In this document: piece by piece, positions 22,440 through 33,579 of the stretch
How positions within the stretch are numbered: position 1 is the stretch's first letter
Layout of the letters: every line of letters starts with the position of its first letter
Assembly (NCBI GenBank): GCA_030762175.1
Contig: CM060846.1
Coordinates: 241,461,512 to 241,525,511, forward strand
DNA from: Metallyticus violacea
Lineage: Eukaryota; Arthropoda; Insecta; Mantodea; Metallyticidae
Length of the DNA: 64,000 nt
Direction of reading: 5' to 3'
Notes under the pieces: generated by a model
What the model saw: the letters and a program-made list of their open reading frames with translations, nothing else
Database searches by the model: none
Told to the model about the DNA's origin: nothing
Position numbers and translations under genes: made by a program

Positions 22440-24260
22440 TTAAAAAGAGGTCCATCAGCAGGTCAGATGGTTAATTAGATGGCATAGAACTCAAGCCTGG
22501 GAGAACACAATAAATAAGTATATTTTAAATGATAAACAGCCATGAAGAATAATTAAGATATTAAGAGGAGATCGAGAGGCCCATTCATACCCACTCCATG
22601 GCTGCAGGGTAAGATAAGTTTACACACCAGTAGAAAAGGCTATTGCACTGACAGACCAATTGGTGAAACAATATGATCCTATAGATGACCCATGGGAAGA
22701 TCCCCAAGCATGTAGAATAATTAGGTTTGTCCGCAGCTACCTGGACATGGACCAACATGATCCTGAAGAGCCAAGTAGACTAGCTATGATCACTCCAAAG
22801 GAAGTAGAAAAATAGCTTCGAAGTCTAGATCCATACAAAGCTGCTGGGCATGACATACTTACACCTGATACTATATGCCACCTCCCTAAATGGCCTGTTC
22901 TCTAACTAACAAAATTATTCATTTGCATATAAATTTCTGTCATTTTCCACAAACATGGAAAAAAGCTGAAATAGTACGCATTTTAAAAAAGAGAAAGATG
23001 CAGCTCTCCCTTCAAGCTAACAGCCTATTAGCCTGCTTCCTACTATATCTAAAGTATTTGAAAAAATACTTATGATCCGCCTGAAGCCAGTGCTAACAAA
23101 GCTGATACCAAAGCACCAATCTAGATTTTATCCTAAACTTTCAACCAGTCCACAACTGTTGATAGTGGTGGAGAATCCCGCCCAGGGATTTCAACAGCAT
23201 GTTTTCAGTGGCAGTTCTGCTAGATACTGCCAAAGCATTTCCCAGCACTTGGCATGAGGGACTTATATATAAACTTAGAAATGGAAAGATTCCTGGAATA
23301 GCAATTGAAATTATACACAGTTTTTTTATCAAACCATTCTTTTTGTGTTAAGGGTGATGGACAGAAATCTAATACAAATGTAATAAAATGTGTCTTGCTT
23401 GAAGAGAGTGTGCTATCACCAACCTTATTCTGTTTATATATATCCAAATTATCCTATTACACCCTCTACTCTGACTTTTCAATATGCAGATGATGTATTA
23501 ATATTAGTTCAGAGTAAGAATATAAAATACGCACTAGCTCATCTCTGCTTACACCTTACCCAGGTAAAGGAATGGAGTGAGAAATGGCGCTTGCATGTCA
23601 ATGGTGAAAAGAGTGAAGCCATCCTCATCACTAAGCGCTGCAGACCAGTCAATCTGGGGGGAGGCCTTAAATCTGCACGGTCAATTAATTCTCTGGAGAA
23701 ATCAGGTTAAATATCTAGAAATTAAGTTGGACCAGGGGCTAACATTTCAATATCATGTGCAAAATCAAGGGGTGAAGGCCAGTGTGGCCATAACCAAATT
23801 ATTACCAATCTTTAAACTGAATTCATTTCCAATTTAAAATTAAATTGCAAATTAATAAAACTATCATTCCTATATGCAAGTGAGGTTTGGGGTTACACAG
23901 CTCCAACTAACATATATTTACAAAAGGCACAAAATAAAGCTCAAGGAGCATTTTCGGCACAGATTTTCAATTTCTGCCTGTTTTCCTATATGAAACTTCC
24001 TGCGTAGAGTTTATCATTGACACCATTAGGAGGAAGGCACAGAGTGCTTACACACTTTATGCCTCTCATCCTAATAGACACATATGTGCCCTAAGTGACT
24101 ACAACCCAAGATGCGATTACAAGTGTATGTCTCACCCCCTACCATGGGATGTGCTTGGTCCTGGATAACCATAAAGAGTACAAAAACCCCAAATTAGATG
24201 GGCTCGGTTCAAAATTCCATATTCTAATCATTAATCTACAGTTTTCTTTCCCTGCCAACA
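22440..24260 (+). mobile_element. Jockey-type LINE, ORF2 RT region
   Basis: This copy belongs to the same family as the 17.5-21.7 kb element. At 22,670-22,880 it repeats the pre-RT region of that copy (D-P-W-E-D-P-Q-A-C-R-I-I-R-F-V, then K-A-A-G-H-D-I-L-T-P). RT motifs follow: Q-P-I-S-L-L-P (about 23,020), F-E-K-I-L-M-I-R-L-K (about 23,060) and the catalytic F-Q-Y-A-D-D-V-L-I-L at about 23,478-23,510. Then come W-S-E-K-W-R-L-H-V-N (about 23,580) and Y-L-E-I-K-L-D (about 23,720). It decays towards 24,260 and is full of frameshifts. Confidence 0.82.
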
Positions 24261-24589
24261 CCACGTTAATGAGCTGACAAACTCCAGCTTACCTTTTTGG
24301 AACTTAGTTCCATTTGGAATTGCAGGTTAAGTGGGTTGCTTTGGGCATGGTCAAACCTTGGATGGGAGGCCAAATGCCCTTCCATCATGTGTAAGCAAAC
24401 AAGTAAACCCAAGTGTGTTAGCAAGAAAGTAAGTATCTGAGGTAGCACTTACATCCCCTCCATTCCATCAACCTTCTAACATACTTACCAGATGTGTGAA
24501 TAGACTACAAATTAATGGAAGATAAAGTCAGAAATTAAATTAAATTAAATTAAACAAATTACCACCTGACTGCCTTATCAAAAGAAAAA

Positions 24590-25385
24590 ATTTACAAAAA
24601 GTTCACTCACCACCAACAAGCTAACAATAAATTTCAAACAATTTTCAAACAATATAACTTCACATTAGCATTCCAAAACAGATACAGTGTTGGCAAGTTA
24701 TTGAAGTTAAATAAAGCAGATTCCAGACCCCAAAGAGGAAAAATTGGGTTTATACCACATCAATTCTAAAACTGTGAAAAAATATAAATAGGCAAAACAA
24801 CAGAAGTATAGGCATCAGATTGAGGGAACACTGGAGAAATATTCATTATAAACAGATAAAAAAATCAACCATAGCAGCACATTTTTGGGATGAACATCAT
24901 GAAATAGAACAAGGCATCACCTCATTAAAAGCTGTTCAACATCTCAAAGAACTGGACATATGGGAAAAGACTTTCTTAAAGAAATATGAACATTAACTCA
25001 TGAATTTTGATATTCCTGAAACAGACAATATTCTGTACAATTTCATCAACAGACTACCAGAGTCCTCACAGCCATGTATCTTTCAAACCTAGCATGATCC
25101 ATCAGTCGTTTAACAGTTGACAATGTGCATAAAGGTCTCATGAAACATGTCCAGAATTTTTAAATTTTGAGAGGGAAACATTAAGAGTGTTTTGTCATTA
25201 TATTAATATTTTAAATGTTTTTAACTCAGTCTGTTTCCTTGTTCATTAAGAGTGAGGCCACAAATTTGTTTTTAAGCATTTTAAAATATTTTATCTACTG
25301 AAGATTTTATACTCATTTTCACTGTGTTGATTCTTGAATACATTAGAATTGGAACATTCATATATGTTTGAGCAATGGTCTGGCT
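24590..25385 (+). mobile_element. Penelope-like element, C-terminal tail and pLTR-like end
   Basis: Fragments of the GIY-YIG endonuclease are visible around 24,760-24,800 (C-E-K-I-Y-I-G-K-T). The typical C-terminal tail follows (H-Q-I-E-G-T-L-E-K, then W-E-K-T-F-L-K-K-Y, then F-D-I-P-E-T-D-N). Its 3' non-coding end (25,110-25,350) is shared with the copy at 30,145-30,345 and, inverted, with 29,640-29,850. It contains a hammerhead-like motif at 25,113-25,153. It ends about 75 bases before STING exon A. Confidence 0.75.
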
Positions 25386-25458
25386 TTTAAAGAAAAGAGT
25401 TTAGAATCATCAATCATCCTAACTGAAGTTACTAAATTAAATACCTTATACTTTACAG

Positions 25459-25591
25459 GAAGAAAGCCCTTTACAGGATTCTCTTAACATTGAAAGACTC
25501 AGCTCTTTAGATTATGGCAGTGGAATGGCCTTAAGTTTCTTCTATGGATATTTACGTTTAGTACTTCCAGATACTGGAGAGAGAAATAAAG
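25459..25591 (+). CDS. STING: STING exon A (start of cyclic-dinucleotide-binding domain)
   Basis: STING is the ER-membrane receptor for cyclic dinucleotides that activates NF-kB/IRF-type immune signalling. The acceptor is ATACTTTACAG|GAAG, with a branch-like CCTAACT upstream, and the donor is AAAG|GTAAGA. The 133-base exon starts in phase 0 and ends in phase 1. It encodes 44 residues including L-D-Y-G-S-G-M-A-L-S-F-F-Y-G-Y-L-R-L-V-L. This aligns with human G-L-A-W-S-Y-Y-I-G-Y-L-R-L-I-L. Positions equivalent to Ser162, Gly166 and Tyr167 (Tyr167 stacks on the ligand base) are kept, and Tyr163 is Phe. A second possible acceptor lies inside (CTTTACAG|GATT, exon from about 25,477). The upstream exons with the membrane helices were not found in this window. 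Confidence 0.93.
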
Positions 25592-26308
25592 GTAAGAATA
25601 TTTTATTGAACTTTAATTATAAATTTCTGGTTGATGAAACATGATACATTGTTCTCTGTTTCAATTTTTGGAATGTACATAAAAAGAAAATGTGTGCTGT
25701 TGTACTTCAAATGGTTATAAAAAAGAGGAAATGAAAGAAAAGAAAACATAAACTAACAAATTAATGAACAAGCAAGCATGCAGGTTAACTTTCAGGAATT
25801 AGTTCAAACAGAAAAATGTTCAGGAAAACTTTTTAAGTATCTCTTATATTACATTATTATTTGCAGTTAATTTTATTATGTACATACATTGGCAGTATAT
25901 GAGGTAGTAAACTGCATCAAGTTAAATAATAACTTACATAAGTAAATAATATCTCACCTGCTGTTATTTTCAACTGAAGAAACTGAACATAGCTTTGTAG
26001 TGCAAAATAGGCTCTTTAGCAACATTTGTGCATTCCAAGGTAGTTTTTGTTCATATAGTAAACTAATAATGTTCAAACCTCTATATAACTTCCTCAAGTT
26101 TTATAAACTGTTTGTTCAAATGCTTCTGATTTGAAAATATTATTTTTCCTTCAGTTTTATTATGCTGCCAGGCAGAATACTGATTACCATTACTTGGATT
26201 CTTACCAGTACAAATTTGTGTAAAAAATTTGATTTTAACTTTCTTATATAAATTCTGTTAAATGCCCTTCAGAAATATGAGCTGTTAAATGCACAAATGT
26301 GCTTAATA
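25592..26308 (+). other. STING intron, proximal part
   Basis: AT-rich sequence beginning with the donor GTAAGA. No repeat or gene was recognised before the mariner derivative. Confidence 0.5.
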
Positions 26309-27107
26309 TTAGGTGGAAGCATAAGTTCATAATGTTTTTGTATGTCATCACAACATTGTTTGCTAGGACATTATTTACCATTTGTTATTTGGAGCTTTGT
26401 GCTTATAAATATGCAATGAGTTTTGCATATTTGAAGAAAGTTTGAACTATTTGTAAGCTAAAGAAGATGGAGTGTCAAGTGGAAAAGAACAAACTTTCAA
26501 CAATTCTTCTTTTTGAGTTTAATAAAAGAGCAAGGCAGTAAAGATGGTTTGAAACATTTGTGCCATCAACAGGTAGAATACCATTGAAGAAAGCTTGGGA
26601 AGAAAATTATTCCATTGTTCCATAGAGGACACTTTGACATGAGAGATTTGCCACATTCAGAAAGAGCATTGTGCTTTGATGTACAGTTTCTAAACTCTTT
26701 AATCCATGATTAGCCACATCAATCAACTCAAGGATTAACAATTATGATGAACTGTGACCAGTCAACCATCATGCAAACCGCCTATGGTGCCTCAGCAGTA
26801 AAAACATATGTTAAACACTATTAAAAAAAAAATTGTGCAACATTGGCATTCCATGGGCACGGTTAAAAAATCTGGTGCATGAGTACTGCATGATTTAAGT
26901 GAAAATAACAGAAATCAGCGGATGGCCATTTGTGCATCTCTGCTTGCTCACCAGTTAGCTTATGAGCAACATCAACCATTCCTATGCAAGCTTAATATTG
27001 GGAGAGAGTCATAGATGAAGGAAGAAAATGTATTACTGATTAATTTCTGTATGCTATTTATCTCAAATAAAAACTTCTAAACTCAATAAATTTATGCATC
27101 AGCCTGA
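26309..27107 (+). mobile_element. mariner deletion derivative with a SINE-tail insertion
   Basis: The left TIR, just after TA, reads TTAGGTGGAAGCATAAGTTC. The reverse complement of the right end near 27,107 reads TCAGGCTGATGCATAAATTT. Transposase N-terminal frames are visible: L-L-F-E-F-N-K-R (about 26,510), a decayed helix-turn-helix region, then D-Q-S-T-I-M-Q (about 26,760). After a 53-bp insertion (26,780-26,832) it resumes with S-M-G-T-V-K-K-S-G-A-like sequence and S-E-N-N-R-N-Q-R-M-A-I-C-A (about 26,910). It ends near the start of the catalytic domain, so the catalytic part is deleted. Confidence 0.8.
26780..26832 (+). repeat. 5'-truncated SINE tail inside mariner
   Basis: GCCTATGGTGCCTCAGCAGT through TTAAACACTA plus poly(A) matches the 3' tail of SINE family B only. 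Imperfect flanking repeats (ATCATGCAAAC and ATTGTGCAACA) suggest a genuine retroposition of just the tail. Confidence 0.75.
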
Positions 27108-27149
27108 TCATATAAACATCAGAGAAGACTGCAGTACATTGTCCGTTAA

Positions 27150-28490
27150 ATAATTAAAAGTTGGTAACCATGAAGTAAAATTGTAAGAAACCGAGGAAGA
27201 GAATGTGGCTAAAATGAAACCTATCTACAAAAAAGGACTGAAGAAGAAAATTGACAGTTGTAAACCTATACCTCTATTGTCAGTATTTAAAAAAAAAGAA
27301 AATTGAGAATATTATGTATAAAAATAATCAATGTCTTCAATAAATTTAGTTTAATTAGTGACTGCCAATTTGAGTTTCAGTGTAATAAATCTATGAATTT
27401 AGCCATAATGAACTTTGTTTATAATGTATATGAAGTGCTAGACAAAAGTAAATCTTGTCCAAAGCATTTGACATGATAAATCATAAAATATTGCTTAATA
27501 AATAGTTTGGTTATGGATTTGGGTGAAGGGGAGGGATTGTTGCACATAAATGGTTCTAAATGTGCTTGAAAAAAAAAATAGTTTGTCATCATTAACTTTA
27601 TGGATAATAGAAAAAATCAATGAGTAAAGGAATTCTCAGTAAAAGAACTGTTCAGTCAGGGGAAAAACAAGTATCAATTTAAAGCCTCCTTTATTCTTTG
27701 TGTTTATCAGTGATATTTCATTACATAGACAAAATATCTCAGAAGTAGAGATAACTCTCTTTGCTAATGACATAAGTATGTTTATTTCAGAATAAAATAT
27801 CAATAGCTTGAGAATGAATATCCCACTTGCAGTATACAAAATATTAAACTGGTCAAATCAAATAAATTATTGATTTATTGGTATATCAAAATAAAACAAT
27901 TGCTCTATATTTTCAGCAAAAAAGTGTGAGAAGTTGGAGAATCTGAACATCAGTTTTGGGGCTAAATTTGTGAAGTATGTATGAGTCGGAACAAAATTTT
28001 AGATCTATGACTGGACAAATACTTAAATTGGGACAAACACATTGAAAATTTGGCAGTAAGATTAAGCATGCTTTTTTTTGTACCAATTGAAATGTTAACA
28101 CCCAATATGCTTAGAACTTGTTATTTAGATTTTCATTCAATAATACAATATTGTATAATTTTATGGAGTAATTCTATAAATAGTACTGCAATATTTAAGT
28201 CTCAAAAGAAATCATTAAGAATTATAATGGCATATCAAAACAAGAAAGTTGCTGGAAACATTTTAAAAATGTAAACATATAATCTTCTCCTCACTTGTAG
28301 CTAAGGGAATTATTAATTCATGTGAAAAACAATGCAGATATAATTAAAATAATGTTGAAATTCATTCTCACAACACTTGAAGCAAGGAATAATCTTCATG
28401 TAAGAGCTCATAAAACTAAACTTTTTACAAATACCTATAAACTTGATAGTTTAAAATTGTACAATTGCTAACTTTAACATTTAATGAGTA
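27150..28490 (+). mobile_element. Jockey/CR1-like LINE remnant, RT to C-terminus
   Basis: Frames in order: P-I-Y-K-K-G and I-P-L-L-S-V-F (about 27,210-27,290), L-S-K-A-F-D-M-I-N-H-K (about 27,460), and a diverged catalytic F-A-N-D-I-S (about 27,760, Asn for the first Asp). Then come Q-K-K-S-L-R-I-I (about 28,205) and the C-terminal A-R-N-N-L-H-V-R-A-H-K-T-K-L-F (about 28,385). The domain order equals that of the LINE at 0.7-1.9 kb, suggesting the same family. Stops throughout. Confidence 0.75.
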
Positions 28491-28504
28491 TTACTACTAT
28501 AAGT

Positions 28505-28860
28505 AACTATTGGTTAGAGTTACTGACTGCTGGCCAGAAGGCCCGGGTTTCATTCCCAGTACCCACTTGAGAATTTTTCTAAGTTAGGGAGGTCTGGAAT
28601 GTGGTCCACCCAGCCCCATGAGGACAATTGTGAAGCTGCCTCATGGAGAGGTGGCATTCTTTGATAACAAAAACTGCATGATAGGCGACTAACTGGGTGC
28701 CAGCTTGCTGATCACATGCCCCCCTGCAATACTGTCCTCTTACAATGAAGTTGTAAGATGGAGGTAGAGGATGCAGAGGTTGTCATGGCTGGCCAAGACT
28801 TACCCCAGGCTGTAGCACCAAATGAGGAGAGAAGTACTACTGTAAATAAGTTTCAGGTTA
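28505..28860 (+). repeat. SINE family C, plus copy
   Basis: A tRNA-like start (TTGGTTAGAGTTACTGACTG, then B-box-like GGGTTTCATTCCC) is followed by a body ending in GTAAGATGGAGGTAGAGGAT. A second copy lies inverted at 29,130-29,410. The tRNA relationship is inferred from the A/B-box layout. Confidence 0.65.
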
Positions 28861-29129
28861 AAATACAGAGTTCTGTTAAAATATAACTTTTATTCCATCA
28901 ATGAATACTGCATATACTTTTTAGAGAAAACAAACAATTATTTTATACTTCACAAAATGAATGTTGGAAAAACTATCAGTGCTTTAGAGCTAAGCATTTG
29001 GGAATATGTAAGGATAATAATGTTAGATGTAGCCTTGCAGCCTTTACAATCATGGTGTAAAACCTCACTTCTTTGTATTTTGTATTTCTTATATTTCAGT
29101 ATATATTGTATTTCAACTATCTTGTTTTA

Positions 29130-29410
29130 CATCATATACTCTGAGTGGTGCAACAGCCCCATATTGGGTGTTAGCCTACCACAGCAACTTCTGCATCCTC
29201 TATCTCTATCTTGCAACTACATTGATGAGGGCAGTGTTACAGGGGGCATCTGATCAACATGTCATGTCCCTGCTGGTCACCTACATGACTTTCGAAATCA
29301 AAGGAAGCCACCTCTCTCACAAGGCTGGACTCCCTAACTTAGAAAATACCGAAGCAGTTATCAGGGATCAAACCTGGAACCTCCTGGCCAGCTGTCAGCA
29401 ATACTAAACA
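29130..29410 (-). repeat. SINE family C, minus copy
   Basis: The reverse complement begins with a tRNA-like head (B box GGTTTGATCCC near 29,365-29,375). It contains GCAAGATAGAGATAGAGGAT, matching the plus copy at about 28,755. Together the two copies make an inverted pair about 270 bases apart. Confidence 0.65.
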
Positions 29411-29639
29411 CTAGAATAAGGAGGCAGTCTTTATATGTACATTATGCAAAAATATAATTTTTCCTTTTGTATTTTACTGGTTACATGTTATGAATTTTTA
29501 TCATAGTGCCAATATCTTAGTTTATTTCATTTATCAACTTATGAGCTTAAAGTGCTCAGATTATGTGTAGTGCTTCAGGGTATAAATACTTTTTAATTGT
29601 ATTTTCATTTTTGTTAATTTTAAACAGAATAATTTCAAT

Positions 29640-30345
29640 TTTAAAATATTCAGGAATCAACATAGTGAAAACGAGTATAAATATCTAGTAGATAAAATAT
29701 TTTAAAATGCTGAAAACATTTCTGTGGCTTCACTTCCAATGAACAAGGAAGCGCTCTGGATTAAAACATTTGAATTTATTGATACATGATAATACACTCT
29801 TAACGTTTCACTCTCAAAATTAAAAAAATTGAGGATATGTTTCATGAGACCTTTGCAAGACCAAGAGAAATATAGGCATCAGATTGAAGGAACACTGGAG
29901 AAAGCCATAACAGCACATTTCTGGAATGATATTCATGAAATAGGAAAAGGCATCTCATTATTAAAAGCTGTTGAACATCGTAAGGAACTTGACATATGGG
30001 AAAAGATTTTCATAAAGAAATATGAACTCATGAATTTTGACATTCTGGAAGTAGACAACATTGTGCAAGTTCATCAACAGACCACCAGAATCATCACAAT
30101 CACCTACCTTTCCAACCTAATATGATCCATCATGTACCAGTGGTTTAACAGGTGACAATGTGAGCAAAGGTCTCACGAAACATGTTCTGAATTTTTTTAA
30201 TTTTGAAAGTGAAACGTTAAGAGTATTTTATCATTGTATCAATATTTTAAATGTTTTTAACCCAGAGTGCTTCCTTGATCATTAGAAGTGAAGCTACAGA
30301 AATGTTTTCAGCATTTTGAAATATTTTATCTACTATAGATTTTAT
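29640..30345 (+). mobile_element. Penelope-like element tail with inverted flanks
   Basis: The central frame at 29,829-30,125 carries the PLE C-terminal tail (H-Q-I-E-G-T-L-E-K, H-F-W-N-D-I-H-E-I, W-E-K-I-F-I-K-K-Y, F-D-I-L-E-V-D-N-I). It is flanked by an inverted pair: 29,640-29,850 is the reverse complement of 30,145-30,345. This matches the pseudo-LTR plus inverted-tail architecture of Penelope-like elements. The right flank holds a hammerhead-like motif (about 30,143-30,192); the left inverted copy lacks its CUGANGA side. Confidence 0.82.
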
Positions 30346-30940
30346 CTACTATAGATAATCTATATAGATAATAGTAATTTGACATCACAGCAATGATACA
30401 AAGGATAAAATGAAACAAAATTAAATTTTCTTACATTTTCTTATGAACTGAACTCATATGATATACTCTAATATTTTACATGATGCATGCTTAAAACTGA
30501 TGTGCACTTCTTTTATTGCTTTTTATCACTGGCATATATTCAATAGATGCTAGGTAAGTGTAGATTACCTTAGATATTTTGAAAAACACAAATAAAATAA
30601 TTATTAATATTTCATATGTAAATAAATCACAATAATCACCTTGCAGTTTGTGACCACAGGGCTCCTGAAAAGAGTGTGAGGACTTTAAGCATTGCTGGTT
30701 GTGGTTGTTGTAGCAACCCAAATGTTCTCCAATCATATTCATTTGGTTTTTTCTGAGCTAGGTCCTTCTATGTTGCAAGCAGCTTGGTTTTGTATTGCAT
30801 CTCTCTTACTCAAGCCAGACTTACACGCCTGGTTGCCATACCAACCCAAGTATGCTGTTCAATTGAAAGCATATTGCAGTCAGAGATCAGTAGTATACAA
30901 GTGCAGTTTATTTTGTATTTCTAAGTTTATAAAAGTCCTT
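30346..30940. other. Stretch without a recognised feature
   Basis: Short frames on both strands show no recognisable domain. The right part could be decayed N-terminal hAT sequence. Confidence 0.3.
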
Positions 30941-30949
30941 GACTCAGTG

Positions 30950-32410
30950 CTTACATTTATATATCACTGAATCATTAAATAAGGGGAACTACCAGGATCT
31001 GGTTCATTTCATGAGCAAGTATGATGTTGAAAATTCTTTAATGTTCACAGGATTGTCCAATCTGATTCAGAATTACTTTATTTTGGCTGTATCAAATGTA
31101 ACTATGCAGAAAATTAGAAATGAAATCAAAGATAATAGTTTCATTTCTATGATACAACTAATGTTAGTAATAAATCTCAACTATCCTGTAAATTGCATTA
31201 TAGCTCCCAAGGCAAAATCCATGAAAGATTCGTTGAGTTTACTGACGTTGGTAACTCTTACTCAGCAGATGCGTTATTTGGAATTATAACAAGGATTGTG
31301 ATCAAATATGGGTGTAAAAAAAAAAAGCTGCTAGCACAAAGTTACAACAAAGTGAAGTAATGGCAGGTCATTTAAATAAACTTCAAACAAAAGTCAAAGA
31401 TACTTATCCTCATGCTTTATTTACTTGCTCCATGGCACATAGATTGAATTTGGCCCATCACATTCAACATAAGCGATAAAATTATGGGGAATATATTTTA
31501 GTTCTTTGAATGGATTGAAAACTTTTTTTAAATCATCTAAAAACACCAAATCACTTGATGATGAAATACCCAAGAGATTTCTAAAACCTTCAACATATGA
31601 TGGATTTTTCAGTCTTGTATTGCGAGCACAGTTAAAAACATGGCAATAGTATCATTGCTCTATTTGAGAAAAGTCGCTAACTCTGATGGAAACTAGGACC
31701 AAGAGGCAGTCACAACTGTTACTAATTTTACTAATGGATTTCTAGTATCTCTGAAATATTTAATTTTTTCTTTTGTTTTAACCTGTTAGAAAACATTTTT
31801 ACCCAGAGTAATATTTTATATGTCATTCTGCAAGCAGAATTTCCATGACATTGCATTGAAGAAGTTATTGGTTTTGGATTTTTAGAAAGCTAAATGTGAT
31901 GATTTTGATGTGGTTTGGAACAAATGTAATGAAAATACTGATGTTAATGAGTTCAGAAGAAAAGAGTTTAAAATTAGATGGTTCTGCAAATGTAAGGAAG
32001 CTGGACTTCAATCACTGAAAGATTCATGTAGTGAATTTTTTGACTTTGTTGCCCTTACAAGGACAACTTACAGTGTTTATGTAGTTCCAAAAATGTCTGT
32101 GAATTTTTACTTTTTATTAGATCTAACAACTTAGATGAAGCTTATAAGGAAGTGGTTAAACTTTATGAACTAATTATTTCATTGCCTCCAAGTAGTACTT
32201 CAGCAGAAATAAATTTTTCACCATTAAAAAATAGTAAAGACTTACACCAGAAAAACTGTGCAATAAGAAAGACTTTCACAAATGACTCTCCTTTCTTTTG
32301 AGAAGGAAATATTATATAATCTTCAAAATCAAAAGCTGCCCCACTTCTACAGCCAAATGATCAACGAGTTCTCTAAGAAAGAGAAAAGAATAGAACTGTG
32401 CTACAAATAA
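30950..32410 (+). pseudogene. hAT-superfamily transposase pseudogene (ZMYM/THAP12-like type)
   Basis: Frames in order: N-K-G-N-Y-Q-D-L-V-H-F and I-Q-N-Y-F (about 30,975-31,085), then K-I-R-N-E-I-K-D-N-S-F-I-S-M. At about 31,360-31,470 comes M-A-G-H-L-N-K-L-Q-T-K-V-K and M-A-H-R-L-N-L-A, the conserved core of this hAT type. The C-terminal dimerisation region follows at about 32,165-32,405 (L-P-P-S-S-T-S-A-E-I-N-F-S, then R-L-S-Q-M-T-L-L-S-F-E-K-E-I-L, then R-I-E-L-C-Y-K), split by a frameshift. Terminal inverted repeats were not located. It is decayed and lies within the STING intron. Confidence 0.78.
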
Positions 32411-32814
32411 TTTTCAAAAAGGTACATAGTAAAATATATATCAAATAACTTATATAATTAATTCTTATACATGAATATTAATGTAACAGATTTATTTATA
32501 CTTTCTTCCTTCTTTATTTCTGCCCCCCCCCCTAGGGGACTGCTCAGCAGAGCTTATCCATTGAAAAGTTTCAGCACATGCCACTGCTTTTTGTATATTA
32601 TCCCAACTATTCTGGTGTCCTGGGGTCTTTCGTATTGTCGTGCATTATATGCTAATTGAAAACATGGGAATGGAAACAGCTATTGTTGTGTAAATCTTGT
32701 AATATTAAGCAGAGTGTTCTTTGAAGCCTTAGAAAAATAGTCCTATTTATTAAATATAAATTTAATTTCATGTCCAAACTAATACAAATGAAGCAATTAC
32801 TTTATTCTTAATTT

Positions 32815-32983
32815 GCTAGTGAGCCGATTTAATACTCTTATGCTCCACTTACCATTAAATTATACAGAACATGACAGCCAACAACGAATATGGCAGTTGA
32901 CTCACAGCTGATGATACTGGCGAAGGCCTACAAAACATGTTCTGTATAATTCAAGCATAAGAGTATTAAATCGACTCACTAGC
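32815..32983. repeat. Fold-back element with hammerhead-like motif
   Basis: Outer arms of 30 bases (32,815-32,844 and 32,954-32,983; GCTAGTGAG..ACTCTTATGCT) match with one mismatch. Inner arms AATTATACAGAACATG (32,858-32,873) and their perfect complement (32,936-32,951) enclose a unit. That unit contains CTGATGA at 32,908-32,914, a GGC/GCC stem, AAAA, then CATGTT. No coding capacity. Confidence 0.88.
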
Positions 32984-33579
32984 TAATGACAAATAAAATT
33001 CTCTTTATATTTTCAGGGTGATAGGCGAACAACAAGAAATTGCTTATGAAGCATTCATTAGTTATGTGTAGAGTAAATATAGTTGCATTCAACTATGAAT
33101 GAATAAATAATTTTATTTCAACAAATAACATTACATTTAAATTTATATTTTTCCCCCTACCTTTATAACTAATTTCATAACTTCATAGTTTATATCAGTT
33201 AAAAGTTATGTTTTCAATAAATTGCCATTTAGTTTTGCTAATTTAACTTATTAATGAACCTTTGTTTTTGGCTCATCAGCAGTTTCCTACTGGAATATCC
33301 GGAAGACTTGGGTTTAACTGCTCTATTAAAATTGAAGTTTATTACAAATTTTGCATGTAATAAACAAAAATAATGTCATCATAATTGTATAAGTATGAAG
33401 CTAGCTCTCATATATATAAACAATATATGTAAACAAAATTAATATTCTTTTTTGTTTCTTGTAATTTTTAATTTGTATGCAAATAAAGTGAAGTATTTTA
33501 ACTTATAAATAAAACCTAGTTCATACAATTTCACAAACAAGTAAACATTAAAATCATAATACACAATTTTCCTTTCCAT
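32984..33579. other. AT-rich intronic stretch
   Basis: No feature was recognised. Confidence 0.4.

Noticed and set aside
32521..32535. C run and other homopolymers as regulatory sites
   Set aside because: Isolated homopolymers without context; ordinary low-complexity sequence.
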